Positions 1 to 10,889 of a stretch of DNA of 64,000 nt are shown one piece after another. The notes under the pieces were generated by a model, which was given only the letters and a program-made list of their open reading frames with translations, was not told where the DNA came from and searched no databases. How positions within the stretch are numbered: the first letter of the stretch is position 1; every line of letters starts with the position of its first letter. The DNA comes from Theocolax elegans (lineage: Eukaryota > Arthropoda > Insecta > Hymenoptera > Cerocephalidae): contig CM047428.1 of the NCBI GenBank assembly GCA_026168455.1, positions 39,856,028 through 39,920,027 on the forward strand, written 5' to 3'. The position numbers were made by a program, and so were the translations under genes.

Positions 1-848
1 TGTATTTTTTGTCGGCATGAAAACATTTTTTTTTCAAGTAACATAATATAATGTACTTGTCATAGATATGTATTTTAATGTATATTTATATATTCATTGT
101 GATATTATTATTTACCATAATCAATCGTTAAAGAAGGCGAATTTATTAAAATTTCAGCCACATTTCTACATTTAATAGCGTGTAATAATAGGTACATGAT
201 TATTACACCATCGAGACATACGTTACACGATCGTTTAATAAAATTTACACGAAAGGGTCACAGTTCTTTATTAATATAATTTCTATAAAACACTTACATT
301 CAATTTAGTTAAAATTAAGCAAAAATTCTTGTCATTTGCGCTTTTTTTCATTCATCATTATTCAGAGTTAGTTAAACAAATGTGTAAAATTTGTTTGTTA
401 ACACAGACGGTGAACTTACTATAATTTCATAATTTTAAATTTAGCGCACATAGCTGGACAAATTTTGTCGCGGCTATCCCCCCTCCGAAATTTGGAAACT
501 GTCCTTTTCTCGTGTCCGGCGCGCTGACACTCCGGCGCTCTGACACGGACTCATATTTTCAACAATAAACCCAAATTTATTCAGTTTTTTAAAACGATAT
601 TTTGATTACGGTGTTTGGGTTGAAAATTTATGCCTTTTTTCACTAATAATTACCGACTCATAATTGTTTATCAGTCCCTTCCTTATATTTTAAGCTATCC
701 TTATGAATTTTTTTAGATTTTTAATTAAATAATTTAGATATATTTTTTTTATTTAGGCACTTCTAATCTTATTCCAGAGTATTATATGTTATTTTAGATA
801 TAATTGGTGGGTTGAAAGGTGTAAATTCGCCTATGGTCCGACACCTCC
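1..848. other. AT-rich DNA without recognisable gene
   Basis: No long open frame and no recognisable repeat was seen. A short GC-richer patch near 455-560 contains a partly duplicated motif (GGCGCGCTGACACTCC then CGGCGCTCTGACACGG). The block ends at a TTAA tetranucleotide at 849-852 where a piggyBac-like terminus begins. Confidence 0.5.
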
Positions 849-959
849 TTAACCCATTTCTTCCTAAGCGGTCATTTTATAGTCGATTGGTTTTTTGCCT
901 AGAAAATTGTCGAAAAAAAAACAAAAATAACACAGGCACACAAAAAAAATGGTCTGTCA

Positions 960-1560
960 CAGAGACTTGATGCGCTGAATCCGATTCCGAAACCAGATTC
1001 GCGCCATCACCCCTCATTTTTTTTAAATCGAGAAATACCACCCCTAATCTGGAAAATCCAAAAAATTCAGCTTTTATTATTGTAAACTGCCTATAAATGA
1101 CACCAAATTCAAACCTTTACGTATTTTGGGTTACTGAATCCGAATTCGAAACCAGATTTATGCTATTGTCCCTACATTTTATTTAAATCGCAGGAAACTA
1201 CCCCTACGTCGAAAAAAAATTCGGAAAATATGAAGAACTTATCAACGATTTGCTCGATAACTACCAACGTTTGGGTATCTTGATGAGAAAAATTTTAATT
1301 TATACCAAATTTTGAATACTTAGGTTCTCGATGTCGCTAATAACGAATCTGAAATCAGATTTGAAAAATTCAAGATGGCGGGTCCAACATGGCGGACATT
1401 TTTTTTCAAAAGTCAACCAATTTTGGCCAAATTTGATATACGGGGGTTTTCAGGGTCGCTGAATTTGAAATCAGATTTGAAAAAATCATCATGGCAAATT
1501 CAAAATGGCCGAAATTTTTTTCAAACATCAGCCGAATTGGATTCAATTTTGAATATTTAC
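960..1560. repeat. Degenerate subterminal repeats inside the piggyBac element
   Basis: Four loosely related blocks carry the theme GAATC(C/T)GAAATCAGATTTGA followed by an A-rich stretch and ATGGC-type motifs (near 975, 1135, 1345 and 1460). The related MITE at 3215-3634 has a similar theme (GAATTCAGCATCAGATTTTT, then AAAATTCAAAATAGCCG). They are probably subterminal repeats of this transposon family; a transposase-binding role is inference. Confidence 0.5.
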
Positions 1561-1583
1561 TTTGGAAATAATAGTGGAAGAAC

Positions 1584-2660
1584 TTATTCATTTTTTTCTA
1601 TGTGGTAAGGGTCAAAAAAACTTGAACATATATACTTCTCACATTCATTACGATAAATATTTGTCCATTTTTTTATAATGAACGTAAGCTTTACAAATTC
1701 ATTGTGATGATTTTGTGGATTTCTGGTGGATATGATGGATTGTCTAAAACAAGAGTCGCAAAAACGTTTCTTGCAATCGGAGCAATAAAATATCGTTTTC
1801 ATGCTACACTTTATACAAACTCTTCTACGATCAGGTATTGCAAGTTTCAAATGCTGTGATTACTTCTCTAAAGATGATTCTTTATAAGAACTCGCAACAG
1901 TTTCTGCGAAATCTTTACTGGACTTATCTTCTCATTCGCCATATTGTACAAAATCAAAGCATTCGTCAACGAAGATTGAATCAACCTGTACAAAATAACC
2001 CATGTTCATTTTTTTTAACCAAAATTCGTTTATTATACGTCTTGAACGCTCCAGGAAATTGAATTGGTACTCTACCTTTAGCTGTTTTATCAAATCTTTC
2101 TATTGAAATTGTAGCAATAACGCCAAGAGCCGTAGATAATATAGACACTGGTTTTGAATCCATTATCCATTACAGTAATATAATTTATACCACTAGCTTC
2201 CTCGTGACTTACTACATAGGAACCCCTTACGACTTTATTTTTAGCCATTTTATGTATGTTCATCCATTTTTCTTTTTCAGGATTTATCGTTTTTTGTTTT
2301 CACTTTTTATTTGCATTCTCCAAAACTTTAGGGAGCATATCATTTGTGAAGATACGCTCATCTCTAACCGTTCCTGTTGCACGGAGATTTTGTTTACTTA
2401 AATGTACTAACACATCAGGAGATGTAAAATATCTATCGAAATATAAATGATATTTTGAATGTTGATCCCAAACTGCATTTAGAAAATTTTGCATCATTTA
2501 TACCATCATTCTTTCCACAATAAATATCTAATTCTAAAACAAATCCATTTGAAGAGCAGAGGGTCCATAGTTTAATTCCAAAACGTATTGGTTTGTCTTT
2601 GATGAATTGTTTTAGAAGGGTCCGACCAAAAAATTTAGTCATCATTTCATCGATTGACAA
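1584..2660 (-). pseudogene. piggyBac-type transposase, C-terminal two thirds, broken
   Basis: Successive minus-strand fragments in different frames read in the order of a piggyBac transposase. At 2660-2433, MSIDEMMTKFFGRTLLKQF followed by KPIRFGIKLW contains the first catalytic Asp region. At 2497-2300, YHLYFDRYFTSPDVLVHL followed by GTVRDERI contains the second Asp (FDRYF). At 2163-1981 a block ends in the segment before the Cys-rich domain, and at 1850-1584 Cys pairs (CIKC, CSDC, CDSC) form the C-terminal zinc-finger-like domain. Several frameshifts separate the pieces, and the N-terminal third is absent because a satellite array begins just upstream of the first fragment. The protein would be a nuclear DDE-type transposase cutting at TTAA; this copy cannot encode one. 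Confidence 0.85.
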
Positions 2661-2679
2661 TGATGGGCAGAAGACCTCA

Positions 2680-3698
2680 GACTATCTTGAGAAAAACTGT
2701 TAGAGAAATGCACACTTTGACGGAATGGAAAACTCGCCAAATATCCTGAAAAGGACAATTGGGGAGGCACCTGAAGTAAAAAGTGAATATCTTTTAACTA
2801 TCTTGACTAAGACTGTTAGAGAAATAAACACTTTGACGGAATGGACAACACGCCAACTATCCCGAAAAGGACGGTTGGGGAGGTCCTCGAAGAAAAAAGT
2901 GAATATCTTTTAACTATCTTGACTAAGACTGTTAGAAAAATAAACACATTGACGGAATGGACAACTGGCCAACTATCCCGAAAAGGACGATTGTGGAGGC
3001 ACCCGTAGAAAAAAGTGAATATCCTCTAACAATCTTGAGAAAGATTGTTAGAGAAATGCACACTTTGCCGGAATGGAAACTCGCCAACTATCCATAAAAA
3101 GGACGTTTGGGGAGGTACCCGAAGAAAAACTTGAATATCTTTTAACTATCTTGACTGAGACTGTTAGAGAAATAAACACTTTGACGGAATGGACAACTCG
3201 CCAACTATCCTTAACCCATTAAGTCCCAACCGACCATTTCACAGTCGATTTGTTTTTCGCTTAGAAAAAATAGAAAATAGACTAGAATAAAAAAGGAAAT
3301 GACTGTTTCTTATGTAAAATTACCTGCTCTATCTGAATTCAGCATCAGATTTTTGATAATTTCCACGGAAAATTCAAAATAGCCGCTCATAATAAAAAAA
3401 AATTCCATTTTTTGAAAATCGACTGTGAGCCTTTATTTTCTAATTTTGACGACAAAATCAAATGCACATAGTAAAACAACCATTTGAAAAAAATGAAAAT
3501 CTGATGCTGAATTCAGATAGAGCAGGTAATTTTACATAAGAAACAGTCGTTTCCTTTTTTATTCTAGTCTATTCTCTATTTTTTCTAAGCGAAAAACAAA
3601 TCGACTGTGAAATGGTCGGTTGGGACTTGATGGGTTAAAAATGACGGTTGGGGAGGTACCCGAAGGAAAAGAGAATATCTTTTAACTATCTTGACTAA
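2680..3698. repeat. 116-bp tandem satellite, about five units, split by a MITE
   Basis: The anchor CTATCTTGA or a close variant recurs at about 2681, 2798, 2914, 3030 and 3147, giving a 116-117 bp period. Units share GACTGTTAGAGAAATAAACA, TTTGACGGAATGGA and AAAAGGACG-TTGGGGAGG. The array is interrupted at 3211-3638 by a TTAA-flanked MITE, resumes at 3639-3698, and is then cut by a second inverted-repeat element at 3699-4375. No function is evident. Confidence 0.9.
3211..3638. mobile_element. piggyBac-type MITE with long inverted repeats and TTAA duplication
   Basis: The element (3215-3634, 420 bp) is flanked by TTAA on both sides and its two arms of roughly 170 bp are nearly perfect inverted repeats, beginning CCCATTAAGTCCCAACCGAC and ending with the complement. 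The flanks are satellite sequence (CCAACTATCC before, ATGACGGTTGGGGAGG after), so it inserted into an existing satellite unit. The termini resemble the end of the piggyBac element at 849, which suggests mobilisation by that family. No open frame. Confidence 0.9.
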
Positions 3699-4378
3699 CA
3701 AGGGGAGTACATGACCTCCGGGAAACGGATCTCATCCTAACTTTGGTATGTCTTTTATAATATAAAAATATGAAGAAAGCCAAGTTATCTCTTGCCAATG
3801 GCCACTTTTACGGAAGTTTTTCGACATCCAATAATAATAGCAGTAAAAAATACTTCCAATTTGGTCGCTTATAACTCAAAAACAAATAAAGATAAACAAT
3901 CGAACCAAAAACCGGAAGAAAGTTGAGTTCAAGTAGATATGGTTTAAAAAAAAAGAAGCTTAAATTGCTTAATTTGAAGCAAAGTTATGAAGAAAATAAG
4001 AAATTGAAGATTATCAAGCCAAAATTTAATATGAAAAATTTATTGTTTCTTTTGGCTTAATAATCTTTAATTTCTTATTTTCTTCATAACTTTGCTTCAA
4101 ATTAAGCAATTTGAGCTTCTTTTTTTTTAAACCATATCTACTTGAACTCAACTTTCTTCCGGTTTTTGGTTCGATTGTTTGTCTTTATTTGTTTTTGAGT
4201 TATAAGCGACCAAATTGGAAGTATTTTTTACTGCTATTATTATTGGATGTCGAAAAACTTCCGTAAAAGTGGCCATTGGCAAAAGATAACTTGGCTTTCT
4301 TCATATTTTTATATTATAAAAGACATACCAAAGTTAGGATGAGATCCATTTCCCGGATGTCATGTACTTCCCTTGTAA
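3696..4378. mobile_element. Palindromic MITE (CAAGG ends, TAA duplication)
   Basis: Positions 3699-4375 form an almost complete palindrome: CAAGGGGAGTACATGACCTC at the left is complemented at the right end (GTCATGTACTTCCCTTG). TAA flanks both sides (3696-3698 and 4376-4378). The empty site GACTAAGACT is visible in the neighbouring 116-bp satellite units, which confirms a 3-bp TAA duplication. A TTA/TAA target of 3 bp is typical of PIF/Harbinger elements; that superfamily assignment is inference. Relatives lie at 50180-50545 and 56716-57049. Confidence 0.9.
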
Positions 4379-4860
4379 GACTTTTCTCACAAAATTAACT
4401 AATTTAACGAAACAATATCAGAAATTTTTTCATACTTTCAATTTGAATCGATGATTTTATTCGACATGTTTATTGAAGTTATCTGTGAGTTTACTTTACT
4501 TAATTTTCTTAATTAAGTTCTCTTTTCAATAATTAATTTTGATAAAATTTTTGTATTCCCTCTTCTTCTTGTTTATTTGCAATCATTATTTTGTTGTACA
4601 GATTCAATCAAGCACTTCTTAGGAAGAATAAGTGACGGTGTTGCTGGACTATTTACCGCAACGAGGAGGAATGGGTGCAATCGAGCACTTCTTAGGAAGG
4701 ATAAGTGATCCAATGCACGACACCCGCGTGGCGTGGAGGTATTCGCCTTTAGGATAGGGTTTCGTCAATAAGTAATTGCGGTTGAACTAATAATTCGATT
4801 TATTGTGAAAGCAAAAGAATAAAAAATAAACAGTCTTTAATTTATACTAGATTGAGCCAA
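4379..4860. other. AT-rich DNA with a short 70-bp duplication
   Basis: Degenerate 116-bp satellite sequence seems to continue for a few dozen bases. Near 4606-4640 and 4676-4710 the motif AAGCACTTCTTAGGAAG-ATAAGTGA / GAGCACTTCTTAGGAAGGAT is repeated about 70 bp apart. No gene is recognised. Confidence 0.5.
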
Positions 4861-5539
4861 GGCAATGCTATTCCTTGGCTCAAGGGCAAACAATGTTTGT
4901 GTCTCGAATGGTGACAAATTACGAAGTACAATTATGTGTGTGTGCGCCCGCCGCAATACGCGTTCGAGACACGACGTCACGGCCAACTTAGTACACACGA
5001 GTGATTCGCCAGGTTCGAGGTACCTGGCTTCGCAACGATTTAATGCGGGTGTAGTCGCGCCGGAGTGAGAAGCACTCCGGTTTGCCGTACGCGCGATTAC
5101 GCGATTGAGAGAAAGTCGCGACGAGAGCGGCTAACCTCTTGTATGGATTGTGCGTCGGGGTACCGCGCGTCTCCCGTCGCCGACCGTCGTTCGCGTCACT
5201 ATGATAAATCGGCGCCGCCTGGACAGGACTTACTTGTGGTTTACACGATATTGATGCACGGGGGCCTGGGGAACTGTGTCCTTTCCTCTCTCTCTCTCTC
5301 TCTCTGTCCTTCCCCTTCGCTCTTCGTTTCTCCTTCCTTCGTCTCCTTTACTCGCGAATGGCGTTGTCGGGGTCTTTGTTTCAAGGACCGTATCACTCCT
5401 TCGCGAGGACGGAACGATACTGCCGGTGTGTCGTGCACAGCGGTCTTTCCGCGCGCTCGCGCATGCGCCTTACGCGTCTCCGATGGTAAACTCACGCGAT
5501 CGGTGCGATTTCGTCACACCCGGACAGCTTACCGTTACA
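4861..5539. mobile_element. Probable LTR remnant (right end only)
   Basis: A GC-rich block with a CT microsatellite (5279-5304) and overlapping frames on both strands ends in CTTACCGTTACA at 5539. This is almost the same ending as the solo LTR at 61316-62442 (CTTACCGTTATA), and AT-rich polyadenylation-like sequence lies at its left as in the other LTRs here. No convincing left end or target duplication was found. The 179-residue open frame at 5065-5604 looks like low-complexity GC-rich sequence and I do not call it a gene. Confidence 0.4.
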
Positions 5540-5547
5540 ATATATAT

Positions 5548-6683
5548 TGTGACGCTGCATTGAGGATCAGGGTGCAGGTGAATGATGGTCAGCTATTTTA
5601 TTAATAATTGAAAAAGATATTTATTACCACACAAACGATACAATTAATCGGTGGGTGCCAGCCGCGTTAATACGCGACAATTATTAAGATAAATCGCGAG
5701 TTACTGTAAGATGTGAGATATTTTCTCCGCTGCTACTATCGCGGTTCGCTGTAGGGGAAGGGAAAGGGAAGGAGGATACCAGAATCTCGCACACACTAGT
5801 ACGGGTACTCGGCGGTACAGTACGCAGCGAGAGTGAAGTCTTCATCAACCTTTATCGAGGAAATCGGCACTCGTCCCTCAACGGCAATATCACTCTCTCT
5901 CTCTCTCTCTCTCTCTCTTTCGCACTCAATCGCAATTCGTAAGTCATTATTGCTTGTTGGCAGCTGGCTATGTCGTCGAGTCGACCGACCATAAAGCTCT
6001 GGCTCTCGGCTTTCGCCTCGATCCTCTCTCCACGATGAAGTCAAACCACGGCGACCGATATCAGCTCCTCATACAGCTCCAGGTAATTGCCTTATTGGGG
6101 GATTACGCAAGTCTGCGTTTTCATTTATTTGTTATTTTAAGAGGTCTGCTGTACACGTTGTTTATGTATAGCAACCTAACCTCATTCTGTCCTATGCTGT
6201 TCCTTGTACAGCTATAGTGTTTACATACAGCTGTACATGTATTCTCTTGATCCATGTCCTCTACATTCAGCTATATATCATCTTCCTTGCTTCTCGTCCT
6301 CCTAATGCGTACTTGTAATAATTAAGTTGCTCTTTTACAGTTGTATACTGGTTGACATTGGAGGCTCCACAGCTTACCGCCTGGATACAGTCTCTTCGCC
6401 TTAACTACAGTCCTGTGGAGCTAAGGAGGGTCCTCGAGGTTCATTTATTAATAGCCTCTCTTGATTCATCTTGATTAATGTGTCAGATCCGGAGGAGCCT
6501 ACGTGATGCTGACCGAGCTCGCCAAGGGCCTTCAACGCCAGAACCACCCTAGTGCTTCGGCTGCTTATATGTGTGAGGGTAGGTAGGGCTTATTCATAGT
6601 GCGGGTAGGTAGGTGTAGGGAAGAGCTTAGGTTTATTCGTTTAGTCTGTTCTAATGTTGACATGCGCAAAGCACATTGTCACA
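5548..6683. mobile_element. Solo LTR, TGTGACG...TTGTCACA, in a TA repeat
   Basis: The block begins TGTGACGCTGCATTGAGG and ends AAAGCACATTGTCACA, with ATATATAT directly on both sides (5540-5547 and 6684-6691); at least 4 bp of this would be target duplication. The LTR at 48165-49392 has the same ends (TGTGACGCT / CGTCACA) and a clear 4-bp AATG duplication, which supports a Gypsy-like LTR. A CT microsatellite lies at 5893-5918. Near the right end are exon-like modules also seen, inverted and multiplied, at 19.3-20.6 kb and 23.9-26.5 kb. No internal retroelement genes remain, so it is a solo LTR. Confidence 0.75.
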
Positions 6684-6691
6684 ATATATAT

Positions 6692-7229
6692 ACCGTGTGA
6701 CAATTTTAAAGTGATTACAAACTTATTTCAATGGAAAATCAAATTTATATTTGCGGATCCAATGGTTCTTAGGGTTTTTGGGGGCGACGAATCTATTAAT
6801 TATAATAGAAATGAAATTACATTTAAAATAAGAAAAATAAAAAAATCATTTCTTCGAAGAATTAAGATAGCACGTATGTTAGTGCCTTAATATGAAATAT
6901 TGAGCATAATAATGCGCTAGAACTATTAATAACACATGGTTTTTACTTTATTTAATTATAAATAAAATTTAAAAAACGCAAGTATTTTTAATTAGATAAG
7001 TCGGAACGTGAAAAATGAAACGTTTGAAATTAATATTGTTGGGTTACAAACAATTATTTTTTTTTCGGTAACATACTCTGTGCTAATCCACAATAGATGG
7101 CGATGTGCACAGCTTCTCGTATTACAATAATGTATACTTTAATTAAAATGAAAATTAATTAAACTCAAATTAAATAACTTAATTTAACTAAGAACAAATT
7201 AAATAATTTAATTTTTTAACTTTTTTATA
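6692..7229 (+). repeat. Left arm of the giant inverted repeat
   Basis: It is inverted-complementary to 30007-30556. Landmarks shared with the right arm are ACCGTGTGACAATTTTAAAG, CTTCGAAGAATTAAGATAGC / its counterpart, ATTGAGCATAATAATGCGCT and AACATACTCTGTGCTAATCC. The ORF at 6654-6890 falls in this arm and has no recognisable product. Confidence 0.85.
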
Positions 7230-7514
7230 TTAAGGGTAGAGTATGGTTAGACAAATATTTTTGTAATTAATATAAAATATTATGTGAATATGGACTTCCG
7301 GTTGCGATCGGAACGAGGTAACACGCGGAAAAAGTGCTTAGGCAAGGAGCGTGGTTATTAATGGGTTAGAAGTCCAATAAAAAAGCAAGAAAAGTCAGAA
7401 AAGGTGCATAAGCAACCGAGGAAGTACGGTGAGTGTTATCGGAGGAAAAATTGAGAAAGAAATAAGGAACATAAGGCGATTAAAAAGTGACGGCTGTGGC
7501 GAGGTTAGAAAACA

Positions 7515-9285
7515 ATGGCGGACGAGAAAAGCGAGAAGAAGAGAGTCAAGAAAAAGGAAGACGAAACGCTGGAAGCCGAGAAAAGGGGGAGAGGAAGACC
7601 GAAGAAAGTGAAGGAAAATGAAGGAAAAAGGCAGGAAACAAAAATAATGGACAAATTCCTAGTGAGAAATAAAGATTTGCAAGAAGCAGCGTTCGGCAAA
7701 AGCACGAAAGTGATGAGATCACCGGACAAGAATTCGCAGTCGGTAAGGCAGAATAGCGAATGTGCCGACAGAGAAGATAAAAGAGTACTGAAGGAAAAGG
7801 AACGCTAGAAAAAACGGAAATCGAAATAGGAGTGAAGGGAAATGGAAACGGTAGCAGGAACGAGAGAGGAGGCGAGAAGGAAGAAAATGTGACGGAGAAG
7901 GAACCCGAGATGAAAATCGCGGACGACGACGAGAGAAAAGCGGGCGCAAGCGAGGAAGAAATCGACAGAGAGGGAGTCGGGTCAAAGACAGCGAGAGAGA
8001 CCGATGTGGCAGCGAAAACACGAGAGGGGACCCCAGCAGACGACCCAATTGACGCGGCAACGATAACGATGAGCGAGACGAAGATAAACAGACAGGAAGA
8101 CAGCGAGGCAGGCGCACGAGCAAGGCAGGAGGACGGCGAGTTAGGAACAAGCGTAAGCATAAACGTTGACGTAGGCGAAATGTTGCGGAAGAAGAAGTAG
8201 ACGAGAAGGAGGAAGGAGAAAAGGAAGCGAGTAGAGTAAGTGCGATTGCGAGTGCAATAGAATTAGATAGGGACAAAATTGTAATAGATAGGGAAACACT
8301 AAAAAGTATCGAAGCGAAGGTATTGCGACTCGAAATGCAAGTAAATAGATACAAGGAGGAGAATAATGATCTGAAAAGAGTAGTGGTAGATATAGGTAGT
8401 AGAATGGAAAATATGGAACAAAAAAATAGGGACGTGAAGGAAATAGGAGAAAGAGTTAAAAAAGAAAACAATAACCTAAAAAGTAAAATAGACGTTCTAA
8501 TTGAGCAGAAAAAAAACAGACAAAATATTATGGGAAAAAGAAAAAAAAGAATTGAAATTGAAAATAGGAGATATAGAAAAAGTAATTGAAAAAATGAAGG
8601 GGACGATAGAAAAAATAGAAATCAACGGTAATAAGAAAAGTTATGATCAAAACGAAAAAAGATTTCAAAATAATAATAGAGTAACTGAGTCAAATAGAAA
8701 CTTTGAACAAAAGGATGAGGTAACAACAGTCGAGACAACAGAGAGGGAAAATGAAAAAATAGAAGGGAGGGAGTTAGTAGTAGAAAGAAGTTGCTTAAAC
8801 AGAAGGCCAAATGCGCTATCAGAGCAAGAGATAGAGTGGGAAATGAAAGAGAGAAGGAATCGAAAAAAAAAATATGTTTATTAGGGGAATTAGAACAGTG
8901 GGTAGGGGGATAAAAGAAGAGATAAAGGAAATTTGTAGAGAAAAAAATGGGGAAACCTGCATATATAAGAAAAATGAGACCATTAGGTGGAGGAATACTG
9001 TTGGAAATGGAATCATGGGAAAATAAAATAGATATAATGAGGAACAAAAAAGCGCTGAGAGGAATGAGAGTTTGGATCGATGATGACTATACGGAAAGAG
9101 AAAAGGAGATCCAACAATGGTTGGAAGAAATAGAGAGGGAGGAAAAAGAAAATGGGCTAAAAGTCAAATTAGGATACCAAAAAATAAATGTAAAGGGAAA
9201 ATGGTATAAATGGGACGAAAGAGAAGGGCAACTAAGAGAAGAGAGAGAAAAGAATAGGAAGAATCAGAATTTTTACAAACGTTAG
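7515..9285 (+). pseudogene. LINE ORF1 protein, frameshifted
   Basis: The frame opens at ATG 7515 and, through several frameshifts (near 7800, 8190, 8560 and 8880), runs to a stop at 9285. The N-terminal part is highly charged and carries an AT-hook-like core, KRGRGRPKKVK (about residues 24-34). The middle, 8323-8760, is rich in Lys/Glu/Asn with heptad-like spacing and should form a coiled coil (KEENNDLKRVV, MENMEQKNRDVKEIGERV). The C-terminal part (8947-9285) contains DDDYTEREKEIQQWLEEIER and KLGYQKINVKGKWYKWDE, like the C-terminal domain of L1-type ORF1 proteins. The expected role is RNA binding and assembly of the retrotransposition particle. It ends just before and slightly overlaps the open frame of ORF2. 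Confidence 0.75.
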
Positions 9286-9347
9286 GGGAGAAGGGCAAGG
9301 AAACAGATTTAGAAATTATTTCATGGAATATTGCAGGAATTAAGAAA

Positions 9348-10886
9348 ATGAGGGAAGTGGAGGAATTTGTAGGAAAATTCGAAATTATTGCATTACAGGA
9401 AACCTGGTTAGAAAAGGAGAAAGAAAAAGAATGGCTCAGTACGCTTGACAAAAACTTTGAGTGGAAAAATAAAGTAGCCATTAGAACTAATAAAAGGGGA
9501 AGAGCTAAAGGGGGAGTGCTAGTAGGAATAAGGAGAAATTTAGAATATAAAAAAATAAAGGAGTGGGACTTTGGAATAATTGTAGAACTGTTAAAATTAA
9601 AGGAAGGGAAAATAAATTTAATATTCGTTTATAACAACGACAAAATAGACAAAGTACTAAAGAAAATGAAAGTAGAATTAGACGAATTTGCAGAGAAGGG
9701 GGAACAAACACTATTGATAGGCGATTGGAACGCAAGAATAGGGAAATGGCAGATAGGGAAGGAGAGGGAAAGAGAGGAGAGTAGGAATTCAGTGGATATT
9801 AAGACAAATAGAGAGGGGGAAAAACTAGTAAAATTCTGTGAAGAAAATGGGTGTACAATAAAAAATGGTGCAACAAAAGGAGATTGGGAGGGTAATCAAA
9901 CATTCGTAGGAGATGAAGGAAACTCGGTGATAGACATAGTGATAGAAATAGAATACAGTAACGATAGTGTAGTGAAAGAGATGAAGGTAGTACCGAGAAT
10001 TGAATCGGATCACCTACCAATAGTTATTAAATTAGAAGGAGGTAGAAGGGAGATAGAAGAACTTAGAGGGGATAAAAAAGAAATTCAAAATAAAATAGAG
10101 AAAATAGTGTGGGAAAAAGAAAAGGCAGTAGAATTTAAAAATAGTATGGACGAAAAAGGGAGAGAAATAGCCAAAGATGGAAAAGACCATCATCTTAGAT
10201 GGGAAAATTTAAGCAAGGCGATATGGGACACGGGTAGAGAGATAGGAATAATTAAAAGAGGGGGAGCAAAGAAATATAGTCAAAAAAAGGAAATCAGAGA
10301 GCAGAAAAAAATAACATACCAAGCCCTTAAAAAATGGATTGATTCGAAAAACGATAAAGACAAAAACGTTTTCAAAACAGAAAGAAAGCAATTGAAAAGG
10401 ACAATTAAAGGAATTGAGGAAGAAACAAGGGAGAAAAAATGGGAAAGAATAAAGAACAGCAAGGGAATGTCGGAATGGTGGAGGGCGGTAAACGGGTTCA
10501 AACCTGGGAAGAAAAGGAAGGGTATAAATATAGCAAAATCGGATTGGGAAAATCATTTCAAAAAACTACTAGGGGCAAAGGAGGAAAATAGGGAAAACGA
10601 AGGGGAAGTTGAGAGAGAGGAAATAGATATGGTAAGCAACGAGAATGACGTACTGGGTGAGCTCGATGGGGAGATAACTTTCGCAGAAGTAAAAGAGGGT
10701 TTGTCGAAAATGAAAAATAATAAAGCAGCAGGAGAAGACGGGTTAATAGTGGAATGTTTGAAAGAACTACCAATGAATTGGACAGGGGAATTGGCGGAAA
10801 TATTAAACGAAATGTTAAAAAAAGGGGAGTTAATAAAAGGATGGGAAACAGCAAGAATATACCCAATACATAAAGGGGGGGGATGA
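9348..10886 (+). pseudogene. LINE ORF2, endonuclease half (frameshifted into RT)
   Basis: An apurinic-endonuclease-type domain occupies the first ~230 residues. IISWNIAGI lies just upstream of the first ATG, then ALQETW (catalytic Glu), LLIGDWNARIG (Asp, Asn) and ESDHLPIVIKL (Asp-His). The frame stays open upstream of 9348 and overlaps the end of ORF1, so 9348 is the first Met and not necessarily the true start. After a basic linker, the RT fingers begin (MKNNKAAGEDGLIVECLKEL). The frame is lost at a run of G residues at about 10875-10882, after ARIYPIHKGGG, a slippage-type frameshift that separates it from the RT core downstream. Confidence 0.9.
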
Positions 10887-10889
10887 AGA

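Larger units (their letters stand above)
849..2675 (-). mobile_element. Decayed piggyBac-like DNA transposon, one end missing
   Basis: A TTAA at 849-852 is followed by CCCATTTCTTCCTAAGCGGT, which resembles the terminus of the MITE at 3215-3634 (same CCCAT start, then GTC-ATTT-A-AGTCGATT and a TTTTTGCCTAGAAAA / TTTTTCGCTTAGAAAA block). The transposase remnant lies inside on the minus strand. The second terminus is not seen: the coding remnant stops near 2660 and a 116-bp satellite starts a few bases later. TTAA targets and CCC-starting ends are usual for piggyBac; the assignment rests mainly on the transposase remnant. Confidence 0.75.

Noticed and set aside
2680..3698. CRISPR-like array
   Set aside because: Units are contiguous 116-bp satellite copies without unique spacers, in a eukaryotic transposon-rich context.
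5065..5604. 179-residue plus-strand open frame
   Set aside because: It covers GC-rich, CT-repeat sequence of a probable LTR and runs across the LTR end into the next element; no domain is recognisable.
7546..8471. Long Leu/Ser/Phe-rich minus-strand frames of 204 and 250 residues
   Set aside because: They are antisense to the A/G-rich LINE ORF1 and ORF2, whose purine-rich codons give few stops on the complement.
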